Positions 1 to 4,941 of a stretch of 5,890 nucleotides of DNA are shown in pieces. This stretch comes from Rhodospirillales bacterium (GTDB lineage Bacteria > Pseudomonadota > Gammaproteobacteria > Steroidobacterales > Rariloculaceae). A model generated the notes under the pieces. It saw only the letters and a program-made list of their open reading frames with translations, was not told where the DNA came from and made no database searches. How positions within the stretch are numbered: the stretch's first letter is position 1; each line of letters starts with the position of its first letter. The stretch spans positions 1-5,890 of the forward strand of contig JAHEEO010000195.1 in assembly GCA_024640665.1 (NCBI GenBank). The letters run 5' to 3'. Position numbers and translations under genes: made by a program.

Positions 1-543
1 TTCTTTCGGGTTTGTAATGCGAAGATTCTGGACATCCAGAATTTCATTGCCGTTGTCCGTCAAGTAGTCTTTTCGCCATATCGGCTGACCGCCAGCCTTA
101 ATAACCTGTCGGGCGACAAACGAACGCGCCATTGGTATTACTTCGATAGGCAATGGAAACGTGCCGAGCATTCCGACAAGTTTTGAGTCGTCAATAATGC
201 AGGCGAATTTGCGCGCAGCGCCCGCAAGGATTTTTTCCCGCGTTAGCGCGCCGCCGCCGCCCTTTATTAGTTGCAGATGTTTCGTGGCTTCATCTGCGCC
301 ATCGACGTAAAGATCGATGTCGCCAATCGCAGACAGTTCCGATACCTTGATACCGAGCGCCTCTAATTGTTTCGTTGAGCGTTGCGAGCTCGACACAATG
401 CCTTCCAGTCGATGCGCAATATCCGGGAGCGCTGCAATGAAAAACTCAACCGTGCTTCCGGTGCCGATGCCAATAGACATGCCATCTTCAATCAGGTCGA
501 TCGCTGCTAACGCAGCTTGGCGTTTCTTTTGCTTCTGATTCAA
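1..543 (-). CDS. rpiA: Ribose-5-phosphate isomerase A, C-terminus cut by window edge
   Basis: RpiA interconverts ribose 5-phosphate and ribulose 5-phosphate in the non-oxidative pentose phosphate pathway in the cytoplasm. The visible 181 codons run from a TTG start at 543 off the left edge; about 38 residues should be missing compared with the 219-residue E. coli enzyme. Seen: the phosphate-loop motif GIGTGST at residues 25-31, DGADE at 81-85, KGGGGALTRE at 94-103 and FPLPIEVIPMAR at 129-140. The catalytic residues known from E. coli (Asp81, Asp84, Lys94, Glu103) fall at the same numbers here, which strongly supports the TTG start, since the only nearby in-frame ATG (480) would remove the first helix. 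A GGGG at 551-554 lies 7 nt before the TTG as a modest ribosome-binding site. The gene lies just downstream of the hairpin at 563-588. The family assignment is secure; the start is likely. Confidence 0.95.
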   Translation of the reverse strand, partial: MNQKQKKRQAALAAIDLIEDGMSIGIGTGSTVEFFIAALPDIAHRLEGIVSSSQRSTKQLEALGIKVSELSAIGDIDLYVDGADEATKHLQLIKGGGGALTREKILAGAARKFACIIDDSKLVGMLGTFPLPIEVIPMARSFVARQVIKAGGQPIWRKDYLTDNGNEILDVQNLRITNPKE

Positions 544-556
544 AGTTGTACCCCAG

Positions 557-588
557 AAAAGCGAATGCCCGCTTGGAGGCGGGCATTC
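557..588 (-). terminator. Hairpin with T tract after the histone-like gene; possible 5' stem-loop of rpiA mRNA
   Basis: On the minus strand a perfect 10-bp stem (GAATGCCCGC at 588-579 with GCGGGCATTC at 572-563) encloses a 6-nt loop and is followed after two bases by TTTT (560-557). It lies 45 nt beyond the stop codon of the histone-like gene and 19 nt before the rpiA start. This fits an intrinsic terminator, although the T tract is short. Because it sits inside the rpiA leader, it could instead be an attenuator or a 5' stabilising stem. Confidence 0.7.
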
Positions 589-594
589 CATGTA

Positions 595-623
595 TTCATA
601 GCCAAAAACGGCTCGAATAACAA
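595..623 (-). promoter_or_regulatory. Candidate sigma70 promoter of rpiA
   Basis: Reading the minus strand, TTGTTA (623-618) and TATGAA (600-595) are separated by exactly 17 bp. Each matches 4 of 6 positions of the sigma70 consensus. The pair starts 10 nt after the stop codon of the histone-like gene. The predicted start of transcription is near 588, the first base of the following hairpin. This is inferred from sequence only, and matches of this quality occur by chance. Confidence 0.45.
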
Positions 624-633
624 TTTGAAATGT

Positions 634-954
634 TTAGCGTTTTTTACGCGCAACCTTTCTCTTAGTCTTCTTTTTAGCTACTTTTTTCTTAGCAGCTTTC
701 TTTTTAGAAGCTTTCTTTTTGGTTGCTTTCTTTTTAGCTACCTTTTTCTTGGTAGCCTTTTTCTTAGCAGTTTTCTTTTTAGCTACTTTTTTCTTGGTCG
801 CTTTTTTCTTGGCTGCTTTCTTTTTAGCAACCTTCTTTTTGGCGACCTTTTTCTTCGCTACTTTCTTTTTAGCTACTTTTTTCTTCGCTACTTTTGTCTT
901 AGCGACCTTACGCTTAGTAACCTTCTTCTTACTCGTACTTTTCTTCGTTGCCAT
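634..954 (-). CDS. Lys-rich histone H1-like DNA-binding protein made of pentapeptide repeats
   Basis: The protein has 106 residues, of which 58 are Lys and 4 Arg. The rest are only Ala, Val, Thr, Ser and the first Met, with no acidic or aromatic residues. After Met1 there are 19 consecutive pentapeptides: four imperfect ones (residues 2-21), then fifteen of the form (V/A/T)(A/T/S)KKK (22-96), then a basic tail TKRKVARKKR. This resembles the repeat arms of bacterial H1-like proteins (chlamydial Hc2, the C-terminal region of Pseudomonas AlgP). Such arms bind DNA through charge, so a nucleoid-associated role is inferred. Unlike AlgP there is no N-terminal domain. GGAG at 963-966 lies 8 nt before the ATG. 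It has its own upstream gap and a hairpin after the stop, so it may be a single-gene transcript. The opposite-strand open frames are artefacts of the repeat. Exact family and target are unknown. Confidence 0.85.
   Translation of the reverse strand: MATKKSTSKKKVTKRKVAKTKVAKKKVAKKKVAKKKVAKKKVAKKKAAKKKATKKKVAKKKTAKKKATKKKVAKKKATKKKASKKKAAKKKVAKKKTKRKVARKKR
667..906 (-). repeat. Array of sixteen 15-bp coding repeats
   Basis: Sixteen in-phase 15-bp units encode pentapeptides 4 to 19 of the histone-like protein (residues 17-96). A typical unit reads gtagctaaaaagaaa on the coding strand. The Lys triplets are mostly AAAAAGAAA or AAGAAAAAA, and the first two codons vary among Val, Ala, Thr and Ser. 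Copies differ at third positions, so the array is degenerate rather than a perfect minisatellite. Because the unit is a multiple of 3, gain or loss of whole units would keep the frame. Confidence 0.9.
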
Positions 955-1100
955 GGGTAGTTCTCCGTGATCGGGTTAACCGCAGCTGAGTATATATGAA
1001 GAAAAAAGAAATACCAGCATGTCTTGCATTTTTGCAAACTGCTTCAAATGCGAGCGTGCGAGTGAATGATGCGACGTTGATATGCGTGATCTTCAATTCG
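955..1100 (-). promoter_or_regulatory. Intergenic gap with possible promoter of the histone-like gene
   Basis: This 146-bp gap separates the EVE gene stop from the histone-like start. On the minus strand an A/T-rich TATATACT (996-989) contains TATACT, a 5 of 6 match to a -10 element. The best -35 at a 17-bp spacing is the poor CTGGTA (1017-1012). A pyrimidine-rich tract, TTTCTTTTTTCTTC, lies between them. A short imperfect stem, TTGCA-AAAA-TGCAA (about 1037-1024), lies further upstream and could be a weak terminator for the EVE gene. Transcription would start near 982, giving a leader of about 28 nt. These are weak signals. Confidence 0.4.
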
Positions 1101-1565
1101 CTATTCAATCGATAGGATGAAGTCCCACTGTTGTTTTGTAATTGGCATGATGGATAGTCGATTGCCTTTCCTCAATAACAGTAGATCTTTTAGTGCGCGT
1201 TGTTCGTATTGCCGCAGTTCTGCAAGGCTAATAGTGCGTTTGAGCTTTCGCTTTAATTTTACGTCGACCATAAACCAGCGTGGCGATTTGGGATCGCTCT
1301 TTGCATCAAAGTGCTTGTTGTGCTTATCAAGCGCGGTGTCATCGGGATAAGCTTCTCGAACGATTTCCACAATGCCAACGATACCGGCCGGTTCGCAGCT
1401 GGAGTGATAAAAGAACGCGACGTCTCCCAGTTTCATGTCATCGCGCATGAAATTGCGCGCCTGATAGTTGCGAACGCCGTCCCAACAAGTTGTCTTGTTC
1501 TTGCTGTTTGCTAAATCTGCAATGCTAAATGCTGTGGGTTCGGACTTGATTAGCCAAAATGTCAT
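1101..1565 (-). CDS. EVE domain (PUA-like) protein
   Basis: This 154-residue protein is a complete single EVE domain, the usual length for bacterial members. Motifs seen: WLIKSEP (4-10), WDGVRNYQARNFM (28-40), GDVAFFYHSS (47-56), GIVGIVEIV (61-69), PRWFMVDVK (95-103) and RLSIMPITKQQWDFI (136-150). EVE domains belong to the PUA/YTH-like fold and have an aromatic pocket; related domains bind modified bases in DNA or RNA, but the ligand of this housekeeping type is not firmly known. GGAG lies 8 nt before the ATG, and the gap from the fau stop is 12 nt, so it is probably co-transcribed with ssrS-fau. The family is clear; the function is only inferred. Confidence 0.93.
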   Translation of the reverse strand: MTFWLIKSEPTAFSIADLANSKNKTTCWDGVRNYQARNFMRDDMKLGDVAFFYHSSCEPAGIVGIVEIVREAYPDDTALDKHNKHFDAKSDPKSPRWFMVDVKLKRKLKRTISLAELRQYEQRALKDLLLLRKGNRLSIMPITKQQWDFILSIE

Positions 1566-1577
1566 ACGTGTTCTCCG

Positions 1578-2165
1578 CTAGAAGAAATGCACGGCGCGAT
1601 CCGTGACAACACCCCATAGAGGAATGTCCCAAGATTCGACAGGTAGCAGCGGCACTTCTTGAAAGTCGTATGCGACGCCTAGCAGCTTCGGTCGCTGAAA
1701 ATTACTGCGCGTTTTTAGATATGCAAAGCGTCGATCATAAAATCCGCCGCCCATGCCCAGTCTGTTCCCAGCCCTGTCGAATCCCACCAGTGGCACTAAA
1801 ACTAAGTCGAGAAGTCGTGTCGAGCAGGGAATTCCGCGCACGGGTTCGGCAATACCAAATGCGTTTAGCCGCAATTTATCTTGGTCTCTAACCTGCACGA
1901 ATTTCATGCTTCGATTGTGGATGACCGGGATAAAGAATTGTCTAGAGCTGGGTTCGCATAAGTTGATGAGTTCAGCCAGGGAAGGCTCGCCATCAAACGC
2001 ATGGAACAGGGCAACTCTGCCTGCCCGTCTAAACACGGGTAGCCGCAAAAGCCGCCGGCAAATGGCGTTATTTGCTCGACGACGTTCCGCGGCAGACAAT
2101 GCACGGCGTTCTTCGCGCAGTCGACGCCTGATTTCGTGTTTGGCTTGTTTGCTAGTTTTGCTCAT
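1578..2165 (-). CDS. fau: 5-formyltetrahydrofolate cyclo-ligase
   Basis: The enzyme (also ygfA; 5-FCL, MTHF synthetase) converts 5-formyl-THF to 5,10-methenyl-THF with ATP, returning an inhibitory storage folate to the one-carbon pool. The 195 residues match the family's usual 180-200. Seen: a basic N-terminal helix (IRRRLREERRALS, 12-24), the substrate-side segment ALFHAFDGEPS (52-62), and the family signature LVPLVGFDRAGNRLGMGGGFYDR spread over 123-145, whose Gly-rich loop and Tyr143-Asp144-Arg145 form the nucleotide/folate site. The C-terminal WDIPLWGVVTDRAVHF (179-194) is also typical. The start follows the 6S RNA end by about 34 nt, as in the E. coli ssrS-fau operon, where the gene shares a transcript with 6S RNA. 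The ribosome-binding site is poor (only TAGGTC just before the ATG), so expression may be low or helped by the RNA context. Confidence 0.95.
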   Translation of the reverse strand: MSKTSKQAKHEIRRRLREERRALSAAERRRANNAICRRLLRLPVFRRAGRVALFHAFDGEPSLAELINLCEPSSRQFFIPVIHNRSMKFVQVRDQDKLRLNAFGIAEPVRGIPCSTRLLDLVLVPLVGFDRAGNRLGMGGGFYDRRFAYLKTRSNFQRPKLLGVAYDFQEVPLLPVESWDIPLWGVVTDRAVHFF

Positions 2166-2197
2166 GACCTAGCGTCGACTACTCGAAACAAAAGGTA

Positions 2198-2390
2198 AAG
2201 ATGCTCCCCGCCTGCGCCGTCACGAATGGTTGCTCTCGAACCAGAGCAAAAAGTGGGGTAAGCCGTGATAGTTGCAGGCTTCCCGGCAAAACCGGATCTG
2301 CACAACGCTACCGACAGGGCACAACCCCGAGGTCGTGATTTAGGGTCGAAAGACTATCCACTACGCATCGCACGCCGCAGGGAGCACCAA
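2198..2390 (-). ncRNA. ssrS: 6S RNA
   Basis: 6S RNA binds sigma70 RNA polymerase by mimicking an open promoter and lowers transcription in stationary phase. It lies in its classic place between zapA and fau. Seen in the minus-strand sequence: 5' GGTGCTCCC (2388-2380) pairs over 9 bp, with one G-U, with GGGAGCATC (2208-2200), closing a molecule of about 189 nt. A 7-bp hairpin, TTGCTCT-GGTTCG-AGAGCAA (2249-2230), corresponds to the 3'-side hairpin of the E. coli central bubble. The apical arm has GTTGTGCAG and CTGCAAC pairing, then CCGG-TTTTG-CCGG, followed by GAAGCCT, a stretch shared with E. coli 6S. The tail CTTTACCTTTT is U-rich, so the end may extend a few bases. Exact ends are inferred. 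Confidence 0.92.
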
Positions 2391-2394
2391 ACTT

Positions 2395-2400
2395 ATTAAA
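2395..2400 (-). promoter_or_regulatory. Probable -10 element of 6S RNA
   Basis: TTTAAT on the minus strand matches 5 of 6 bases of the -10 consensus. It places transcription start at about 2388, exactly where the closing stem of 6S RNA begins. No good -35 is visible at 16-18 bp spacing. An identical TTTAAT lies 11 bp upstream (2411-2406) because of a tandem duplication. Confidence 0.5.
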
Positions 2401-2417
2401 GGCTGATTAAAGGCTGA
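2396..2417 (-). repeat. 11-bp tandem duplication across the zapA stop codon
   Basis: The minus strand carries TCAGCCTTTAA twice, back to back (2417-2407 and 2406-2396). With the following T, the shared word is 12 bp. The first copy encodes the end of ZapA (Ser-Leu-stop); the second is out of frame and non-coding and holds the likely -10 of the 6S RNA gene. Confidence 0.9.
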
Positions 2418-2721
2418 GCTGCTTGCTTGCGCCGAGTGCGCCATCCAAGCGGTCGCGCAGAGACTGTATTCGGTTGCTAACCAAGCCATCCAGCTCGTTG
2501 CCGTGATTGCGTGTCTTTATGACTTCATTCGCCAGGTTCAGTGCTGCCATGACTGCAACACGGTCTAAGCCGACGACTTTTCCACCATCGCGAATTTCAC
2601 GCATCTTGCCGTTGAGTAATTCGGCAGCAGCTATCAGATCCGGTTTTTCTTCAACCGGACAAGCAACCTGATACTCCTTTTCGAGGATGCGGATGCTGAC
2701 ATGAGCAAATATATTGTCCAT
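2407..2721 (-). CDS. zapA: Cell division protein ZapA
   Basis: ZapA is a cytoplasmic protein that binds FtsZ filaments and bundles them, aiding Z-ring assembly. The 104 residues match the usual length of about 105. Seen: an N-terminal globular part with the strands HVSIRILEKEYQVACP (7-22), then the helix PDLIAAAELLNGKMREIRD (27-45), the conserved VGLDRVAVMAALNLANEVI (50-68), and a C-terminal helix (about 69-100) expected to form the antiparallel coiled coil of the tetramer. The start is 8 nt after the stop of the upstream coiled-coil gene, and its ribosome-binding site would lie in that stop region, so translation is probably coupled. The 6S RNA begins 18 nt after its stop. Confidence 0.95.
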   Translation of the reverse strand: MDNIFAHVSIRILEKEYQVACPVEEKPDLIAAAELLNGKMREIRDGGKVVGLDRVAVMAALNLANEVIKTRNHGNELDGLVSNRIQSLRDRLDGALGASKQLSL

Positions 2722-2729
2722 CGTAACCG

Positions 2730-2963
2730 CTAAGAACTGTGTTCCATTGCCTTGAGTCGCTCGATCATCGCTTCGACACGGCCACGAACTAAGTCATTCT
2801 TTTGCAGCAAGCCGGCGCGTTCAGACATTAGTATGTCTTGCCGTTGTCGCAATGACTTGTTCTCTTCCTTGAGTTGGTTGCATATGGAAACAAGCTCTTC
2901 GATCCGTTTTTCGATCCGCTGGAGCTCGAGATCCAATCGCTGATTTGCCGATCCGTTGTTCAT
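2730..2963 (-). CDS. Small coiled-coil protein of the TIGR02449 type, upstream of zapA
   Basis: This 77-residue protein is nearly all one amphipathic helix from about residue 9 to 74. Heptad positions are hydrophobic (Ile17, Ile21, Leu24, Leu31, Leu38, Leu45) with a buried-type Asn35, as in leucine-zipper coiled coils. The C-terminal part LVRGRVEAMIERLKAME (58-74) is typical of the TIGR02449 family, which is known as a short conserved protein next to zapA in Pseudomonas and relatives. By size and structure it resembles ZapB, a coiled-coil partner of ZapA, but that is inference. The ATG at 2963 was chosen over an upstream ATG at 3062 because the extra 33 residues look unrelated, cover the promoter, and overlap the start of divergent ygfB. 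No Shine-Dalgarno sequence precedes 2963. Confidence 0.85.
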   Translation of the reverse strand: MNNGSANQRLDLELQRIEKRIEELVSICNQLKEENKSLRQRQDILMSERAGLLQKNDLVRGRVEAMIERLKAMEHSS

Positions 2964-2971
2964 CGGACGGA

Positions 2972-3001
2972 AATATAGATTGCAGGGCGGCCAGGGGTCA
3001 A
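2972..3001 (-). promoter_or_regulatory. Strong sigma70-like promoter for the TIGR02449-zapA transcript
   Basis: On the minus strand TTGACC (3001-2996, 5 of 6) and TATATT (2977-2972, 5 of 6) are separated by 18 bp. Only 8 bp separate the -10 from the ATG at 2963, so transcription should start within 0-2 nt of the start codon. This is the best promoter match I noticed in the window, and it lies in the divergent gap in front of ygfB. Confidence 0.65.
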
Positions 3002-3055
3002 TAAGCGCGGTCGCAGTGTTAGCATGCAGGCCTTGAATCTCGAGGGACTTGGTAG

Positions 3056-3622
3056 ATGTCAACAGGCACGCAAACCTATGAGCAGCTTAGCGATGCGCTT
3101 TCGCGAGCGGGTTGTTCAGCGGATTCAGCGGAATTTCACGGGGGCATTTGCGCAAGTCTTTGCGCTGGCGGAATGGCCGCGGCCTGCGCTTGGTCTGATG
3201 GATGGTTGAGCGAAGCCGAATACGATTCGCGGGCGCCCATCGACGATATCCGTCTAATCGAGCAAAGGGCGTGGCGGGAATTGAATAGTCTCGAATTCGA
3301 AATTGTACTCATTCTTCCCGACGATGATGCCGCGTTCTCGGCGCGAATCGAAGCGCTTGCATCTTGGTGTCATGGCTTTGTTTCTGCGCTGGGTCTCGCA
3401 GGGCTGGATTTCGCAAACTACGACGAAACGACGCGCGCCCAGCTCGACGAGATTATCGGCGACTTCTCCGAGATAAGCAGAGCCAGTGCAGACGAGCCGG
3501 AAACAGACGCGGCTGGCTTTCAGCTTGCCGAGTTGATCGAATTTGTGCGCGCAGGCACGCAGATCGTGTTTGAGCTGTTGGCGTCCCGCAGGGCGCAGTT
3601 AACATCCGGGACGCTTCACTGA
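3056..3622 (+). CDS. ygfB: YgfB / UPF0149 family protein
   Basis: The 188-residue all-helical cytoplasmic protein belongs to the YgfB family. Seen: the early FHGGICASLCAGG (27-39), matching the family's MHGLISGMICGG region, LPDDD (87-91), the conserved EALASWCHGFVSALGLAG (99-116), an acidic linker (131-152), the helix LAELIEFVRAGTQIVFELL (158-176), and the terminal TLH, also the last three residues in E. coli YgfB. Its molecular role is not settled; in Pseudomonas aeruginosa YgfB affects ampDh3 expression and beta-lactam resistance by opposing the activator AlpA. GAGGG (3042-3046) lies 9 nt before the ATG. It leads an operon with pepP and ubiH and overlaps pepP by 1 nt. It has five Cys (20, 32, 36, 44, 105), not arranged as an obvious metal motif. 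No convincing plus-strand promoter is visible in the 92-bp gap. Confidence 0.93.
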   Translation: MSTGTQTYEQLSDALSRAGCSADSAEFHGGICASLCAGGMAAACAWSDGWLSEAEYDSRAPIDDIRLIEQRAWRELNSLEFEIVLILPDDDAAFSARIEALASWCHGFVSALGLAGLDFANYDETTRAQLDEIIGDFSEISRASADEPETDAAGFQLAELIEFVRAGTQIVFELLASRRAQLTSGTLH

Positions 3623-4941
3623 TGGGCGCGGCTATTGCAGCGAAAGAGCTTGCTAAACGCAGACACCAGCTTTTAGATCTTATCGGCGCAGACGGAATCG
3701 CCATTTTGTCGACAGCACCGGAGCGAGTTCGCAGCAGAGACACTCACTACGCATATCGCCCCGATAGCGATTTCCACTACCTGACTGGATTCTCGGAGCC
3801 AGAGTCGGTAGCCGTTCTAACGCCTGGCGGCAAGCATGGCGAATTTGTCGTTTTTTGTCGTGAGCGAAATAAGGAACGAGAATTATGGGACGGCGCGCGT
3901 AGCGGTCCGAATGGTGTAATCAGCGATTTCGGTGCCGACGATGCATATCCGATCACCGACATAGACGACATATTGCCCGGTATGCTGGAACGTAGTGAGC
4001 GTGTCTATTATTCGATGGGTGTCTCACCGGATTTTGATCATCGCTTGCTCGGTTGGATAAACGATCTGAATGCAAACCGGCAGCGCGGTCACGCCCCTAG
4101 CGAAATTGTCGCGCTGGATCATCTGCTGCACGAAATGCGTCTGTACAAGAGTCGGTCCGAAGTCTCAGTAATGCGACGGTCGGCTCAAATAGCAATGACC
4201 GCACATCGTCGTGCAATGCAGGCTTGCCGACCGGGCATGTATGAATACGAACTCGAAGCCGAGTACATGTACGAATTTCGGCGTAACGATGCCCAGCCAT
4301 CGTATCTGCCAATTGTTGCCGGCGGGGCAAATGCGTGCGTCCTTCACTACATTGACAATAGCGAAGCGCTGCGCGACGGCGATCTGGTGCTTGTTGATGC
4401 TGGCTGCGAATACAATATGTACGCGTCGGACATCACGCGCACCTTCCCGGTGAATGGCGAATTCAGCGAGCCGCAGAGGGATCTCTATGAAGTTGTGCTG
4501 GCGGCGAACAAAATGGCCACGGAGGCTGTTCGCGCCGGCAATCACTGGAACGATCCGCATGACGTGGCAGTCAAGGAAGTCACCCGCGGCTTGCGCGAGC
4601 TGGGTATATTGACAGGGCGCTTGCCTGCTCTAATTCGTGACGGCAGTTATCGGCCTTTCTTTATGCATCGCACATCTCATTGGCTTGGCAGCGATGTGCA
4701 TGATGTCGGCGATTATCGAATCGATGAGACGTGGCGCTTACTTGAACCCGGCATGGCACTGACGATAGAGCCGGGAATATACATACAACCACGTGCCAGG
4801 GGCGTTGCCAAACACTGGCGCGGTATTGGTATTCGCATTGAAGATGATGTCGTAGTGACCCGCAAAGAGCCCAATGTTCTGACCAAGCAGTTGCCAAGCA
4901 CGGTCGCTGATATCGAATCGCTGATGAGCCATTCGTCATGA
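3622..4941 (+). CDS. pepP: Xaa-Pro aminopeptidase (aminopeptidase P)
   Basis: PepP removes an N-terminal residue that precedes proline, using a two-manganese centre in the cytoplasm. The 439 residues compare with 441 in E. coli. The N-terminal creatinase-like domain spans about 1-170, with RDTHYAYRPDSDFHYLTGF (39-57). The C-terminal pita-bread domain spans about 175-435. All five metal ligands are present: Asp259 (VDAG), Asp270 (SDITRTFP), His353 (TSHWLG), Glu383 (TIEPG) and Glu407 (IRIEDD). The assisting residues His242 (CVLHY) and His360 (DVHDVG) are also in place, so an active enzyme is expected. The start overlaps the ygfB stop as TGATG, and GGGA at 3608-3611 serves as the ribosome-binding site. 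The last codons overlap ubiH as ATGA. Confidence 0.97.
   Translation: MGAAIAAKELAKRRHQLLDLIGADGIAILSTAPERVRSRDTHYAYRPDSDFHYLTGFSEPESVAVLTPGGKHGEFVVFCRERNKERELWDGARSGPNGVISDFGADDAYPITDIDDILPGMLERSERVYYSMGVSPDFDHRLLGWINDLNANRQRGHAPSEIVALDHLLHEMRLYKSRSEVSVMRRSAQIAMTAHRRAMQACRPGMYEYELEAEYMYEFRRNDAQPSYLPIVAGGANACVLHYIDNSEALRDGDLVLVDAGCEYNMYASDITRTFPVNGEFSEPQRDLYEVVLAANKMATEAVRAGNHWNDPHDVAVKEVTRGLRELGILTGRLPALIRDGSYRPFFMHRTSHWLGSDVHDVGDYRIDETWRLLEPGMALTIEPGIYIQPRARGVAKHWRGIGIRIEDDVVVTRKEPNVLTKQLPSTVADIESLMSHSS

Noticed and set aside
667..906. Possible CRISPR-like or minisatellite array
   Set aside because: Units are 15 bp, contiguous and in coding phase with no spacers, so it is a coding repeat.
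637..906. Programmed frameshift at A-rich Lys codons in the histone-like gene
   Set aside because: The AAAAAAG runs are not in the phase needed for a -1 slippery heptamer, and no downstream frame gives a meaningful product.
517..960. Long plus-strand open frames rich in Phe and Leu opposite the histone-like gene, looking like membrane segments
   Set aside because: They are the reverse reading of the Lys-rich repeats (AAA/AAG become TTT/CTT). The minus-strand frame has a good ribosome-binding site and a sensible repeat protein.
1753..2172. 139-codon open frame on the plus strand opposite fau
   Set aside because: It is antisense to a clear 5-FCL gene, has no recognisable protein features, and is explained by the codon bias of the real gene.
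2997..3025. Plus-strand promoter for ygfB (TAGCAT at 3020-3025)
   Set aside because: No acceptable -35 lies at 16-18 bp, so I could not support it as a feature.
2964..3062. N-terminal extension of the coiled-coil gene from an ATG at 3062
   Set aside because: The added 33 residues have no coiled-coil character, cover a strong promoter and overlap the ygfB start on the other strand.
4165..4560. 131-codon minus-strand open frame inside pepP
   Set aside because: pepP has all metal ligands and full length here; the antisense frame shows no family motif.
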